This document shows, piece by piece, positions 28,681-37,900 of a DNA stretch of 64,000 nucleotides. The notes beneath the pieces were generated by a model. The model was not told the DNA's origin. It worked only from the letters and a program-made list of their open reading frames with translations, and did no database searches. A program made the position numbers and the translations under genes. The stretch lies in NCBI GenBank assembly GCA_020721805.1, contig DYMB01000006.1, positions 46,598-110,597 of the forward strand, written 5' to 3'. Each line of letters begins with the position of its first letter. The first letter of the stretch is position 1. The DNA comes from Acetofilamentum sp. Lineage in GTDB: Bacteria > Hydrothermota > 32-111.

Positions 28681-29274
28681 TTACTCCTTTAAAAATTGGT
28701 AAGTATTTTTGGTTATCTGGTTTATTTCTATATTCACTTTATCTCCCGCTTTAATTCCAGTAAAATTTGTTCGGCTTAAAGTTTCAGGTATTATATCGAG
28801 TACAAAGATATTGTCGAATACACTCTTTATTGTCAAACTCACACCATTTACTGCAATTGAATCATTTTCAACAAGAAATTTTCCATATCTGGAAACCAGT
28901 TCTATCATAATCTCCATTTTGTTTTTATTCGGCTTTGTCACCCTTTTAACATCTCCCACTGTATCCACATGTCCGTATACAAGATGTCCACCGATTCTAT
29001 CTCCAAATTTTAAGGATCTCTCAAGATTTACGACATCTCTGTTTTTATAATACTTTATTATACTTCTCTGGGCTGATTCAAACAAAGCATAAAAAGTGAT
29101 AAAAAGCCCCTCTATTTTTTCAACAGTTAAACAAACACCATCCACTGAAATGGAATCACCATTTTTTATATCGTTTATAAAATCCTTTCCGGTCGAAATG
29201 ATTATAGCATAGTCTCCGGAAACTCTTTTTATATCTTCCATTATACCTTTTTCCTCTATTAAACCTGTAAACAT
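28681..29274 (-). CDS. ribE: Riboflavin synthase alpha chain
   Basis: [42 protein letters not shown]. Confidence 0.96.
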   Translation of the reverse strand: MFTGLIEEKGIMEDIKRVSGDYAIIISTGKDFINDIKNGDSISVDGVCLTVEKIEGLFITFYALFESAQRSIIKYYKNRDVVNLERSLKFGDRIGGHLVYGHVDTVGDVKRVTKPNKNKMEIMIELVSRYGKFLVENDSIAVNGVSLTIKSVFDNIFVLDIIPETLSRTNFTGIKAGDKVNIEINQITKNTYQFLKE

Positions 29275-30329
29275 CTATACCTCAAAAAAATGTCATTTCC
29301 AATTTTTTTTTCCTCTAAAAGTTTAAAGTTTTTATATTTATCTATTATTTTTTCAATATCAAATTTTAAACCTTTTTTCAAATTTATTGTAGATCTATAA
29401 ATGTTTATTTCGTCAACCATTTCACTTTTTAAAGCACTTATCAAAACTTTTTTTCCACCCTCTATCATAACTGATATTATCCCTTTATTGTAAAGATCGT
29501 TTTTTATAATATCCCAGCTTTCATTTTTATCTTTGATAAAAATGTATTTCAAATCGCTTCTATCTTTTAGAATATTACGAAATTTTTTTGAAACGAAAAC
29601 ATATTTTAACCTTTTAGGATCTTTCACTATATTTTTTGAATAATCGAGTTTATTTGAAAAATCAAGAATCAAAATTTTAGGTTTATAATTTTTTTTGATG
29701 TTTCTCGTATCAAGTATCGGGTTATCAACATTTATAGTGTTTGATCCGACAAGTATGGCATCAAATCCAAACCTTTTTTCGTGAAGGTCAATTCTTGATT
29801 CTTTAGAGGTAATATACTTTTCTGGAAATTCTTTAGAATAGATGAAAGAATCTTTTGAAATGGCAACTTTTAAAAGCAGATAAGTTTTAAAAGATTTTAT
29901 GAAACTTTCAAAATAGGGATTAAGTTTTTTTACTTCATTTTCACAAACTCCAACACTAACATTGTATCCTGCTTTTTTCAAAATTTTAATCGATTTTCCA
30001 TTTACTCTGGGATTGGGATCAACCGTTCCAATAACTATTCTTTCAAATGGGATCATTTTTATCGTTTCAACACAAGGCGGTGTTTTCCCCCAAAAAGAAC
30101 AGGGTTCAAGAGTTATATACAACGTGCTACCAGCGAGTGATTCCGGTGCACCATTTATAGCCTCAATTTCCGCATGTGGATACCCTGGACCTTTGTGATA
30201 ACCTCTGGAAATAATTCTTTTATCTTTTACTATTACCGCACCAACCAATGGATTTGGGGAAGTGTCTCCTTTGGCTTTTAACGCTTCTCTTATCGCCTGT
30301 CTTATAAATTTTTCATCTTCCTTAAACAT
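29259..30329 (-). CDS. ribD: Bifunctional riboflavin deaminase/reductase
   Basis: TSPNPLVGAVIV, GYHKGPGYPHAEIEAI, TLYITLEPCSFWGKTPPCVE. Confidence 0.96.
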   Translation of the reverse strand: MFKEDEKFIRQAIREALKAKGDTSPNPLVGAVIVKDKRIISRGYHKGPGYPHAEIEAINGAPESLAGSTLYITLEPCSFWGKTPPCVETIKMIPFERIVIGTVDPNPRVNGKSIKILKKAGYNVSVGVCENEVKKLNPYFESFIKSFKTYLLLKVAISKDSFIYSKEFPEKYITSKESRIDLHEKRFGFDAILVGSNTINVDNPILDTRNIKKNYKPKILILDFSNKLDYSKNIVKDPKRLKYVFVSKKFRNILKDRSDLKYIFIKDKNESWDIIKNDLYNKGIISVMIEGGKKVLISALKSEMVDEINIYRSTINLKKGLKFDIEKIIDKYKNFKLLEEKKIGNDIFLRYRCLQV

Positions 30330-30330
30330 A

Positions 30331-30354
30331 AAAAAACCCGATTAAATAATCGGG
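30331..30354 (-). terminator. Intrinsic terminator-like hairpin of the riboswitch expression platform
   Basis: Minus strand CCCGAT-TATTTA-ATCGGG-TTTTTTT; the T-run touches the ribD ATG. Confidence 0.8.
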
Positions 30355-30357
30355 GCA

Positions 30358-30466
30358 AAACCTTCTTCCATCCTGACTTTACAGTCGGCACCGTAATCTC
30401 AACGGTTCAGCTTTCGCTCGCGGGCTTTACCGCCGGTCGGGATTTGCACCCTGCCCCGAAGGAATC
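30358..30466 (-). promoter_or_regulatory. FMN riboswitch (RFN element)
   Basis: Minus strand CCUUCGGGGCAGGGUGCAAAUCCCGACCGGCGGUAAAGCCCGCGAGCGAAAGCUGAACCGUUGAGAUUACGGUGCCGACUGUAAAGUCAGGAUGGAAGAAGG matches the RFN consensus core; precedes ribD. Confidence 0.97.
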
Positions 30467-30469
30467 TTT

Positions 30470-30497
30470 ATTATATATTAAAAAAAAACCTTGTCAA
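30470..30497 (-). promoter_or_regulatory. Promoter of the rib operon
   Basis: TTGACA-N16-TATAAT directly upstream of the FMN riboswitch. Confidence 0.75.
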
Positions 30498-30584
30498 TAA
30501 AATTATATTTTAGTATGATGAGATAAAGAAAATCTTTAAATTAAAAATTTTTAATTTATATAACAATTCTAACTTTGAATGATA

Positions 30585-30612
30585 TTGACAGACAAAATGA
30601 TTATTTTACAAT
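30585..30612 (+). promoter_or_regulatory. Promoter for the plus-strand gene at 30651
   Basis: TTGACA-N16-TACAAT. Confidence 0.6.
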
Positions 30613-30650
30613 TTAATTAAATAAAAAATTAAACTCTCTATTAAAAATTA

Positions 30651-31121
30651 ATGAAACATAAAAAATTTTTCTTCATCTTATTAAGTTTTGTTATTTTCTT
30701 TCAGTCATTTGCACAAAATGGAACTTTAAAAATTTTTTCTGATATTGATGATATTTCAATATTCATAGATGAACTCTTTGTTGGTAAAAATAGTAACAGT
30801 ATAGATAACCTTCAAAGGGGAACCCATTATCTAAAAATCTTAAAGGATAGCGTTGTTATATATGATACTATAATTTCAATTCTGGAAGATGCTACAACAA
30901 GTATAGTTATTAAAAATTCACCACAAATAATGGCTAAACTTATTCAGGCAAAGTCCAGACAGTTTAAAGAGTATGAATCGTTAAAGATTTCAATTGATGA
31001 TAATATAAATTTTTATCAGGGGAAAAGAAATCTTACACTTTCCGAATATGCTAAAATTTTAGGAAAAGATGTTAAAAAATATGAAAAAATAGAGAAAAAA
31101 AATCTTTTGGGAAACAAATAA
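30651..31121 (+). CDS. Exported PEGA-like protein (probably the 5' part of a gene split at an A8 tract)
   Basis: Signal peptide MKHKKFFFILLSFVIFFQSFAQ; NGTLKIFSDIDDISIFIDELFVGKNS ... LQRGTHYLKI resembles PEGA. Confidence 0.65.
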   Translation: MKHKKFFFILLSFVIFFQSFAQNGTLKIFSDIDDISIFIDELFVGKNSNSIDNLQRGTHYLKILKDSVVIYDTIISILEDATTSIVIKNSPQIMAKLIQAKSRQFKEYESLKISIDDNINFYQGKRNLTLSEYAKILGKDVKKYEKIEKKNLLGNK

Positions 31122-31449
31122 AAGAAAGATAATAAAAAATGTCATCAACACAACCGGATCAATTCTCTTTATTACAGGTTTGACGACAACAATTTTAACC
31201 TTTTCAAGTATACTTGCCAACTGGCCATCTCTTAACCAAAATATTTACGATGCCCTCCCATATATTGGAAGAGCATCTATTTGGGGATGTATCGTTGGAT
31301 ATGGAATTATCACATTTCCAAATACTTCTCAAAAATCTGTGAATTTAAGGAAATATCTTTGTTATGAAGATGAAGAAAAAAGCATTAAGATTTATAATGA
31401 TAGTTTAATAAAAAAACTTGGCATCTCAGAATTCTTTAAAGTCAAATAA
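31093..31449 (+). CDS. Continuation in the +1 frame: membrane segment of the preceding gene
   Basis: Open frame from 31093 (after TAG 31090-31092) reads RKKIFWETNKRKIIKNVINTTGSILFITGLTTTILTFSSIL...; no ATG/GTG start in the N-terminal region, TTG at 31180 falls inside the hydrophobic stretch. Confidence 0.55.
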   Translation, partial: RKKIFWETNKRKIIKNVINTTGSILFITGLTTTILTFSSILANWPSLNQNIYDALPYIGRASIWGCIVGYGIITFPNTSQKSVNLRKYLCYEDEEKSIKIYNDSLIKKLGISEFFKVK

Positions 31450-31546
31450 AATTTAAAGTCCAATTAAAAATTATATTTTTCTATAAAACATTTTGAACAG
31501 AAAAGAAATTATGCCATTTGATGCCTATTTTTTAATGAATTAAAAT

Positions 31547-32242
31547 TTAAAATTGTAGTGATATATTTATAAAAGGATTAAAATGTTTTCGATAAAATTC
31601 TAAATCCTTATCATAAACAACTCTATATTTAAAACTTTTATAAAACCTTAACTCAAAACCAAAAGAGAATCTTATTATTTTAAATTTAATCTCTGGCATA
31701 AAGTTTAATCCATATGTTAAAAAATCGTAAGAAAGATTATTTTCGTTAGAAAAATATTTATAATAACCAGTTTGAATTCCGGTTGTTAGAAAAATAATGT
31801 TAAAACCAGAATATGTCAAAATAAAAGGTAATTCAAAACCTACGGTTAGATTTGTATCGGAAATCTCTATATCTTTTTGATAACTATATTTAAAGTTTGG
31901 CAAAGTTGCCATTTTAAGACCAAGTTTATCAAAAAACTGGTATTTAACTCCAAATCCAAATATTGGATTAAAAGGAAATGAAAGACTTGCATAGATGTCA
32001 ATTTTCTTTGTTATCCCCAGACCTCCAAAAAGATTAACAAGTGGGAATGAGAGTCCAAGATTTTTTAAACTATCTCCAATTAAAGAAGCATCACTCAAAA
32101 ATCCAAACTGGCCTCCTGCGCCCACCCTGAAATGAAGAGGTCCAAGGGTATCGGCACTTTTATAGGTTTCTATAGATATGGCTGAACAGGAAAAAAATAG
32201 TAAAAAATAAAGAGTTATAAAAAGTAAAAGAATCTTTTCCAT
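31547..32242 (-). CDS. Predicted outer-membrane beta-barrel-like or exported protein
   Basis: N-terminal signal; alternating amphipathic strands ending in ...YRKHFNPFINISLQF (aromatic C-terminus). Confidence 0.55.
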   Translation of the reverse strand: MEKILLLFITLYFLLFFSCSAISIETYKSADTLGPLHFRVGAGGQFGFLSDASLIGDSLKNLGLSFPLVNLFGGLGITKKIDIYASLSFPFNPIFGFGVKYQFFDKLGLKMATLPNFKYSYQKDIEISDTNLTVGFELPFILTYSGFNIIFLTTGIQTGYYKYFSNENNLSYDFLTYGLNFMPEIKFKIIRFSFGFELRFYKSFKYRVVYDKDLEFYRKHFNPFINISLQF

Positions 32243-32326
32243 AAAATAATTTTAACATATAAAATATTTTTGTAAAGTAAGAAGATTTATTGACTTTTAA
32301 TATATACTTAATTATTATATATAAAC

Positions 32327-33472
32327 ATGAAAAACAGTAAAGGGAATATATTTGATTCGCAAAACAATTTTGAAAAATTTTTCTGGATTTTAAATTTAAG
32401 AAAAATCTTAATACTTTCATTGATTTCTCTATTTTTCATATTCTACATTTTTAATATACATTTAGAGAACTCTTCCTCAACTTTTTATTTACTTGTCTGG
32501 CAATTAGTATCTCTGATGTTAAATTTTTTATTTTATTTTTATTTAAAACATCTTGAAAAAAATCAACATGCTCTTATGGATGATGAACAGTTTAAGTATA
32601 TCGGTATACTGCAGATCGATTTTGATATCGTTTATACGATAATTACAATACTATTATCAGGTGGACTCAAATCGCCACTTATATTTTTGTTCACCTATAA
32701 CATTCTGACTTTAACCTTTATAATACAGGATAAAAATTCATTCTTTTATATGTTGCTACTTTTTGTTTTAATGTTCATATCTGAATTTAGATTCACTTTT
32801 AAACAATCTTTTCCATATGTCGAATATGTGCCATTAGAAAGGGTTGAAAATATTCTTTTAACTTTTTTAGTTTATATGTGTCTATTTTATATATCAAAAT
32901 ATATATACGACAGGTTGAGTAAAAAACAGAACGAATTGAATGAACTTTATAGAGAGACATATAACCTCTCTATAACCGATAGGTTGACTGGATTGTTCGA
33001 CCAAACATATTTCAGGACAAGTGCAACAGATGCACTAAATATAGCAAAATTTAACGGTAACAAACTTGCACTTGTGATGTTTGATATAGATAATTTTAAA
33101 AAGTTTAACGATACTAATGGACATCTTATGGGATCAAGAGCTTTAATTCAAATAGCTGATATTATGAGAAAGAGTTTTAGAAAAACGGATCTTCTCGGTA
33201 AATATGGCGGAGATGAGTTTATAATACTTTTAAAGGATATCGATGAGGATTATATATTGTTCGTTCTGGAAAGATTTAAAAAGAATATTCAAAATCATAA
33301 TTTTAAAGAGAAAAATTCCGGAGTTTGCAGATTAACCATATCTATGGGGGTTTCATTTTTCCCAAAAGATGGAGATGATCTTGAAACCCTTATAGATAAA
33401 GCCGATAAAGCTTTGTACATCGCCAAAAATGTTGGTAAAAACTCTTTAGCTATTTTTAACGATAGACATTAG
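32327..33472 (+). CDS. Membrane-anchored GGDEF diguanylate cyclase
   Basis: Hydrophobic N-terminal half; SITDRLTGLFDQTYF, GKYGGDEFIILL active site, RKTD five residues upstream (I-site RxxD). Confidence 0.92.
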   Translation: MKNSKGNIFDSQNNFEKFFWILNLRKILILSLISLFFIFYIFNIHLENSSSTFYLLVWQLVSLMLNFLFYFYLKHLEKNQHALMDDEQFKYIGILQIDFDIVYTIITILLSGGLKSPLIFLFTYNILTLTFIIQDKNSFFYMLLLFVLMFISEFRFTFKQSFPYVEYVPLERVENILLTFLVYMCLFYISKYIYDRLSKKQNELNELYRETYNLSITDRLTGLFDQTYFRTSATDALNIAKFNGNKLALVMFDIDNFKKFNDTNGHLMGSRALIQIADIMRKSFRKTDLLGKYGGDEFIILLKDIDEDYILFVLERFKKNIQNHNFKEKNSGVCRLTISMGVSFFPKDGDDLETLIDKADKALYIAKNVGKNSLAIFNDRH

Positions 33473-34936
33473 GATTTCAACGATATCAGGGTCGTATATT
33501 ATACCGGTATTTTCTTTGAAGATCCCATATATGTGTTTTTCAGTTAATTTGAATATATCTTTGAAAGCACAGTATTCGGATGTGATTCTGATGATTCTTG
33601 AACCAACAGGTATCTTTTTTCCAACCAGTTTGTTTGGTCCTGTCCCATCATAATTTTCAAAAAGAAATTTTATTATCTTCTGGGAATCAACAAGCATAAC
33701 GAGAGGTGCTATGATATCGGCTCCAGAAATTATAGCATCCCTTATCTGAATAAATTTTTCTTTATCAAAATAACTTGAAGCGTTGAGAAGAGCCGTCGAT
33801 TTATTTAACAATCCAAGAAGATGAAGTAATGCCGCATACTGGATATCCCTTATCTGTTCATCAGAAAGTTCCATCTTCCTTGCTATCTTCACAGATAATG
33901 CTGAAACTTTTTCACTGTGTTTTTTTAAACCAGGTTGAATTCTCTCTTCAAGGTATAAAAAGGCTATCAACGATTCAAGATAACTCCTTCTCGAATCCTC
34001 AAAAAACTTTGCAGAAACGAGAGAGTTTGTTAAAACGAGTCTCGCTATTTCGAATAAAATTATTTTTTCATCCTTAACCTTCTCAACTTCCATATCCAGA
34101 ATGAAGAGTCCGATTATAAGGCTACCTATAAAGATTGGTAGCACAACGGTTTTATTATTTTCCATACCTTTAATTGAATTTTCAACCTGAATTTTCGAAG
34201 TTTTAAAATACTTGCTAAACTCGTTTTTATTTATTTTTGTTCCAAATAAGAACTCTTTTTCAAAATTCTTTTCCTTCCAGACTTGGAAATCACTACTCTT
34301 TCCATCATACAAAAATAAAACTATAGAAAATGGATTAAATATCCTATCAAGTTGTTCAAAAACATTTGTACAGGTTGATTCAAAAGATTTTATAACAGAG
34401 ATCATTTCAGAAAAAGTTCTTAATTTTTCTATATTTAAAAGTATATCTTTCAGATAATTATCCAGTTTTTCCTTTTGTTGACTGACAAGTTCATTGGTTT
34501 TCATAAGATCTTCATTCATTTTCTGAATATCGTTGTTAAGTCTTTCTTTATCAAGAAGCAATTGTCTCTTCTCATAGGCATTTCTTATAACAAGTAGCAT
34601 GGTATCGGTAGTAAAAGGTTTTGATACAAAATCGTATGCGCCACTTCTTATACATGTCATTGCAAGATTTATATCTATAGTTGCTGAAATAACTATTATT
34701 GGTGAAAAAGGATTCTTTTGTGAATAATTCGCTATAAAGTCAAAAACATCTATACCGGGTAATAAAAAATCTATTATCACCATTGAATATTGTCCAGAAT
34801 CAAGTAGATTTTTTAATTCTTTACCATCGGTTGCCACATCCACTTCAATATTTTCTCTTTTTTCGTATTCTATTATCTTTTTAAGAAAATTGGCAACTGC
34901 CACCTCATTGTCGGCAATAATAATCCTTTCTTTCAT
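33446..34936 (-). CDS. Response regulator: REC - coiled coil - GAF-like - degenerate HD-GYP-like domain
   Basis: REC motifs IIADNE, MVIIDFLLPG, VSKPF; C-terminal HSEKVSALSVKIARKMELS ... YAALLHLLGLL ... ENYDGTGPNKLVGKKIPVGSRII resembles HD-GYP with lost catalytic residues. Confidence 0.8.
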   Translation of the reverse strand: MKERIIIADNEVAVANFLKKIIEYEKRENIEVDVATDGKELKNLLDSGQYSMVIIDFLLPGIDVFDFIANYSQKNPFSPIIVISATIDINLAMTCIRSGAYDFVSKPFTTDTMLLVIRNAYEKRQLLLDKERLNNDIQKMNEDLMKTNELVSQQKEKLDNYLKDILLNIEKLRTFSEMISVIKSFESTCTNVFEQLDRIFNPFSIVLFLYDGKSSDFQVWKEKNFEKEFLFGTKINKNEFSKYFKTSKIQVENSIKGMENNKTVVLPIFIGSLIIGLFILDMEVEKVKDEKIILFEIARLVLTNSLVSAKFFEDSRRSYLESLIAFLYLEERIQPGLKKHSEKVSALSVKIARKMELSDEQIRDIQYAALLHLLGLLNKSTALLNASSYFDKEKFIQIRDAIISGADIIAPLVMLVDSQKIIKFLFENYDGTGPNKLVGKKIPVGSRIIRITSEYCAFKDIFKLTEKHIYGIFKENTGIIYDPDIVEILMSIVKNS

Positions 34937-34937
34937 T

Positions 34938-37900
34938 CTATTTCCTTATTGGCAATTTGATAACAAAGGAAACGCCATTTTCTCTGTTAACCGCCTTTAT
35001 CAAACCATTATGTTCCTTAATAATATTATAAGATATTGCCAATCCAAGTCCCGTTCCTCCACTTTTTGTTGTAAAGAATGGTGTAAAAATTTTTGAAAGA
35101 TTCTCTTCAGGTATTTTTGGACCATCATTAAAAATATCTATAACCATATACTCTTCTTCTTTTCCAACCGATATTTTTATCAAACCATTCTTACCGATCG
35201 ATTGGATAGCATTTATCAAAATATTTATAAAAACCTCTATCATCTGTTCTTCGTCAAGTAAAACCGAAGGAAGATCTTTGTCTATGTTTATTTCAAATTT
35301 TATATTGTTTTCTTCAAATCTATTTTTTATCATTTCCATTGAGTGTTCCACTACATTAAAAATGTTAACCTGGGTAAGTAATATTGTTTTTGCTTTAGCA
35401 AAAGAGGTCATATCGTTTACAAGTCTATCAAGTCTTTTAACCTCCTTTATCACAAGATCCAGTGATTCAACTACGATAGGATCGTTTTTTAATTTCATCT
35501 TCAAAAATTCCATTCCGGTCAGAATACCCGAGAGTGGATTCTTTATCTCATGTGCCATACCTGCAGCCATCTGACCAAGTAAGGCGAGATTCTCTTTTGC
35601 TTTTAACTCGTTCTGAATTTTTTTAATTTCCGAAAGATCCTGTATTATACATACCAATTCAAGATCTTCCTGGTATTTTATAGGAGTTATACTTATACCA
35701 CATGGGATCTCTCCCCTCTTTTTATTTATAAGATATATCTCATCCCTGAAAACAGGCTTTTGATCGTTTATAATATTTTTTATCAGTTGGTTATGATCTT
35801 TAAAAACTTCCTCATACATTTTTCCATATACATCCTCTTTTGTAAAATCACCTATTTTTAAAAAGGAATTATTATAATGTATTATTCTTCCAAACCTATC
35901 TATGTATGCAACACCTGAAGGAATGTTGTTAAGGATAAGATCGGATATCTGCAAATCTTTTATAGATCCTTGAAATCTCGATAAGGCTATTATGGCACTA
36001 TTTGAAAGGGTTTTTAGGAACTGTTCATCAAATTCTGAAAATTGACCAGATTTTTTATTATCCACTGCCAGAACACCTATGGTTTTACCAAGAAATTTTA
36101 AAGGAACATTGATCGTATTTTTTATTTTATAAATTTTATTAAGAGATTCGATTGGTTTGAAATTGGGATCATTTTGAGTATTGTTAATTATTATAGGTGA
36201 ACCTGTTTTAAAAACATTTTCAGCAACAGTTTTAGATAGATCCTTAATCTTTTCTAAAATTTCAATGTCAACACCAATCGATGCTTTAAATTTTAATTTT
36301 TCGTTCTCTTCCAACATAAGGGTTGCGTATGTCCCATCGACTATATCAATGGCAGATTTAAGAAGTGAATTAAAGTACTCATCTATATCCTTAATGTATA
36401 TCAACTTTTCAGTTAAATCACTGATAATATTATACTGCTTCAATTTTCTTTCATTCTCTTCGAAAAGCAAAGCGTTTTCGAATTTGATATAAATTTCCTG
36501 AATTATAGCGTTAAAGGTGTAATCATAGATTTTTGTTTTTAAATCGTTATCAGTAAAAACCAATATTAGAAATTGATCTTTTTCGTTTAAAAAAATTGGT
36601 AGAACAGTTAAATATCTATATGGATTTTTAAAAAATTCTCTTGAAAGTTCATAACTGTTTCTAAAATGGCTTACCAATCCTTTATCAATTTCATGGGGAA
36701 ATCTATAAATATTTTTTTTTAAAAGATTCTCTTTGGTATTTTCATTCTCAAAATAGAACTCTTTCAAAACATATCCACCATCAATTTTTTCCAGAAGTAG
36801 AGTTGCTTTAGATTTTAATAAACTTCCAAGTGTGGTAGTAACGATTTTAGAAATGAATGAAATATTTAAAGAATTTCTCAAACTTATAAATATTTTATAA
36901 AGCAATGTCAGCTGTTCGATCTTGTTATCCGAATCCATCTGTAGTATGAGAGACTTTACAAAACTCGATGTATTGTTGGCAATTATCTTTACAAATTCAA
37001 AATCTTTCTCTTCAAACGGTAGCCTTCCAAATCTGGTCAACATAAGAATACCAACAAGTTCATCCCTGTAGATTATTGGAACACAGATGGCAGACTGCTC
37101 TTTCTTTCTAAATCCTTTGGTATATTCAAGATAGGGAAAGTCAAGAACATTTTTAAGTAATAGAGGCTCCTTCGTTTTGGCAACCGTTCCTGATATACCC
37201 TTGCCGAATTCAAACTCTTTTTCCATCAATTCCTTTTGATCGATTCCCACCGCAGAAACAGCTCGAAGTTTCTCCTCATCGGTTCTTACAAGTATAAAAC
37301 CCCTGTCAGCTTTTACTTCATCCATCAAAAGTTTTGTGAGTTTTTTAAAACCTTTATAATAATCTTTATCCAGAGATAACATTTTGGAAACTTTTAAAAT
37401 TGTTTCCAATTTTTTTAGTGTCTCATTTTTTTCTTCATTTATATATGATTTTTCAAAAATGTTACCAGCCGACTTAAAAAAGGTTTCAATAAAATCTTTT
37501 TTTATTCTGTCATTTTTAATTTCCCGGGTAAATTCGATAACGACTTTTCCATAAATTTTTCCACTATTAGATATCGGAATATAAACGACACTTTTAATTC
37601 TCTTTTTTAAAATCAGATCTTTTATTTCCTTATTCGTTAGATATAAAATATTTTGATCATCCAATTTTTTAAAATACTCTGTAAGTCCAATCTGCCCCTT
37701 TTTCAAAATCTGATTCTTTGGATCGAATTTAAAAGTATTGTTTGTGTTGGAATCTATATAATAGAGTGCATCGGAATTTAAATTTTTATGGAGGTATTTT
37801 AAAACATTCAAAATGAGGGAAGATTTTTCAATATCCGTTGAAAACAATTTGTTAAGTTCGTTCACTATCTCATTCTTTTTTTGAAACAGATTAAACTCAT

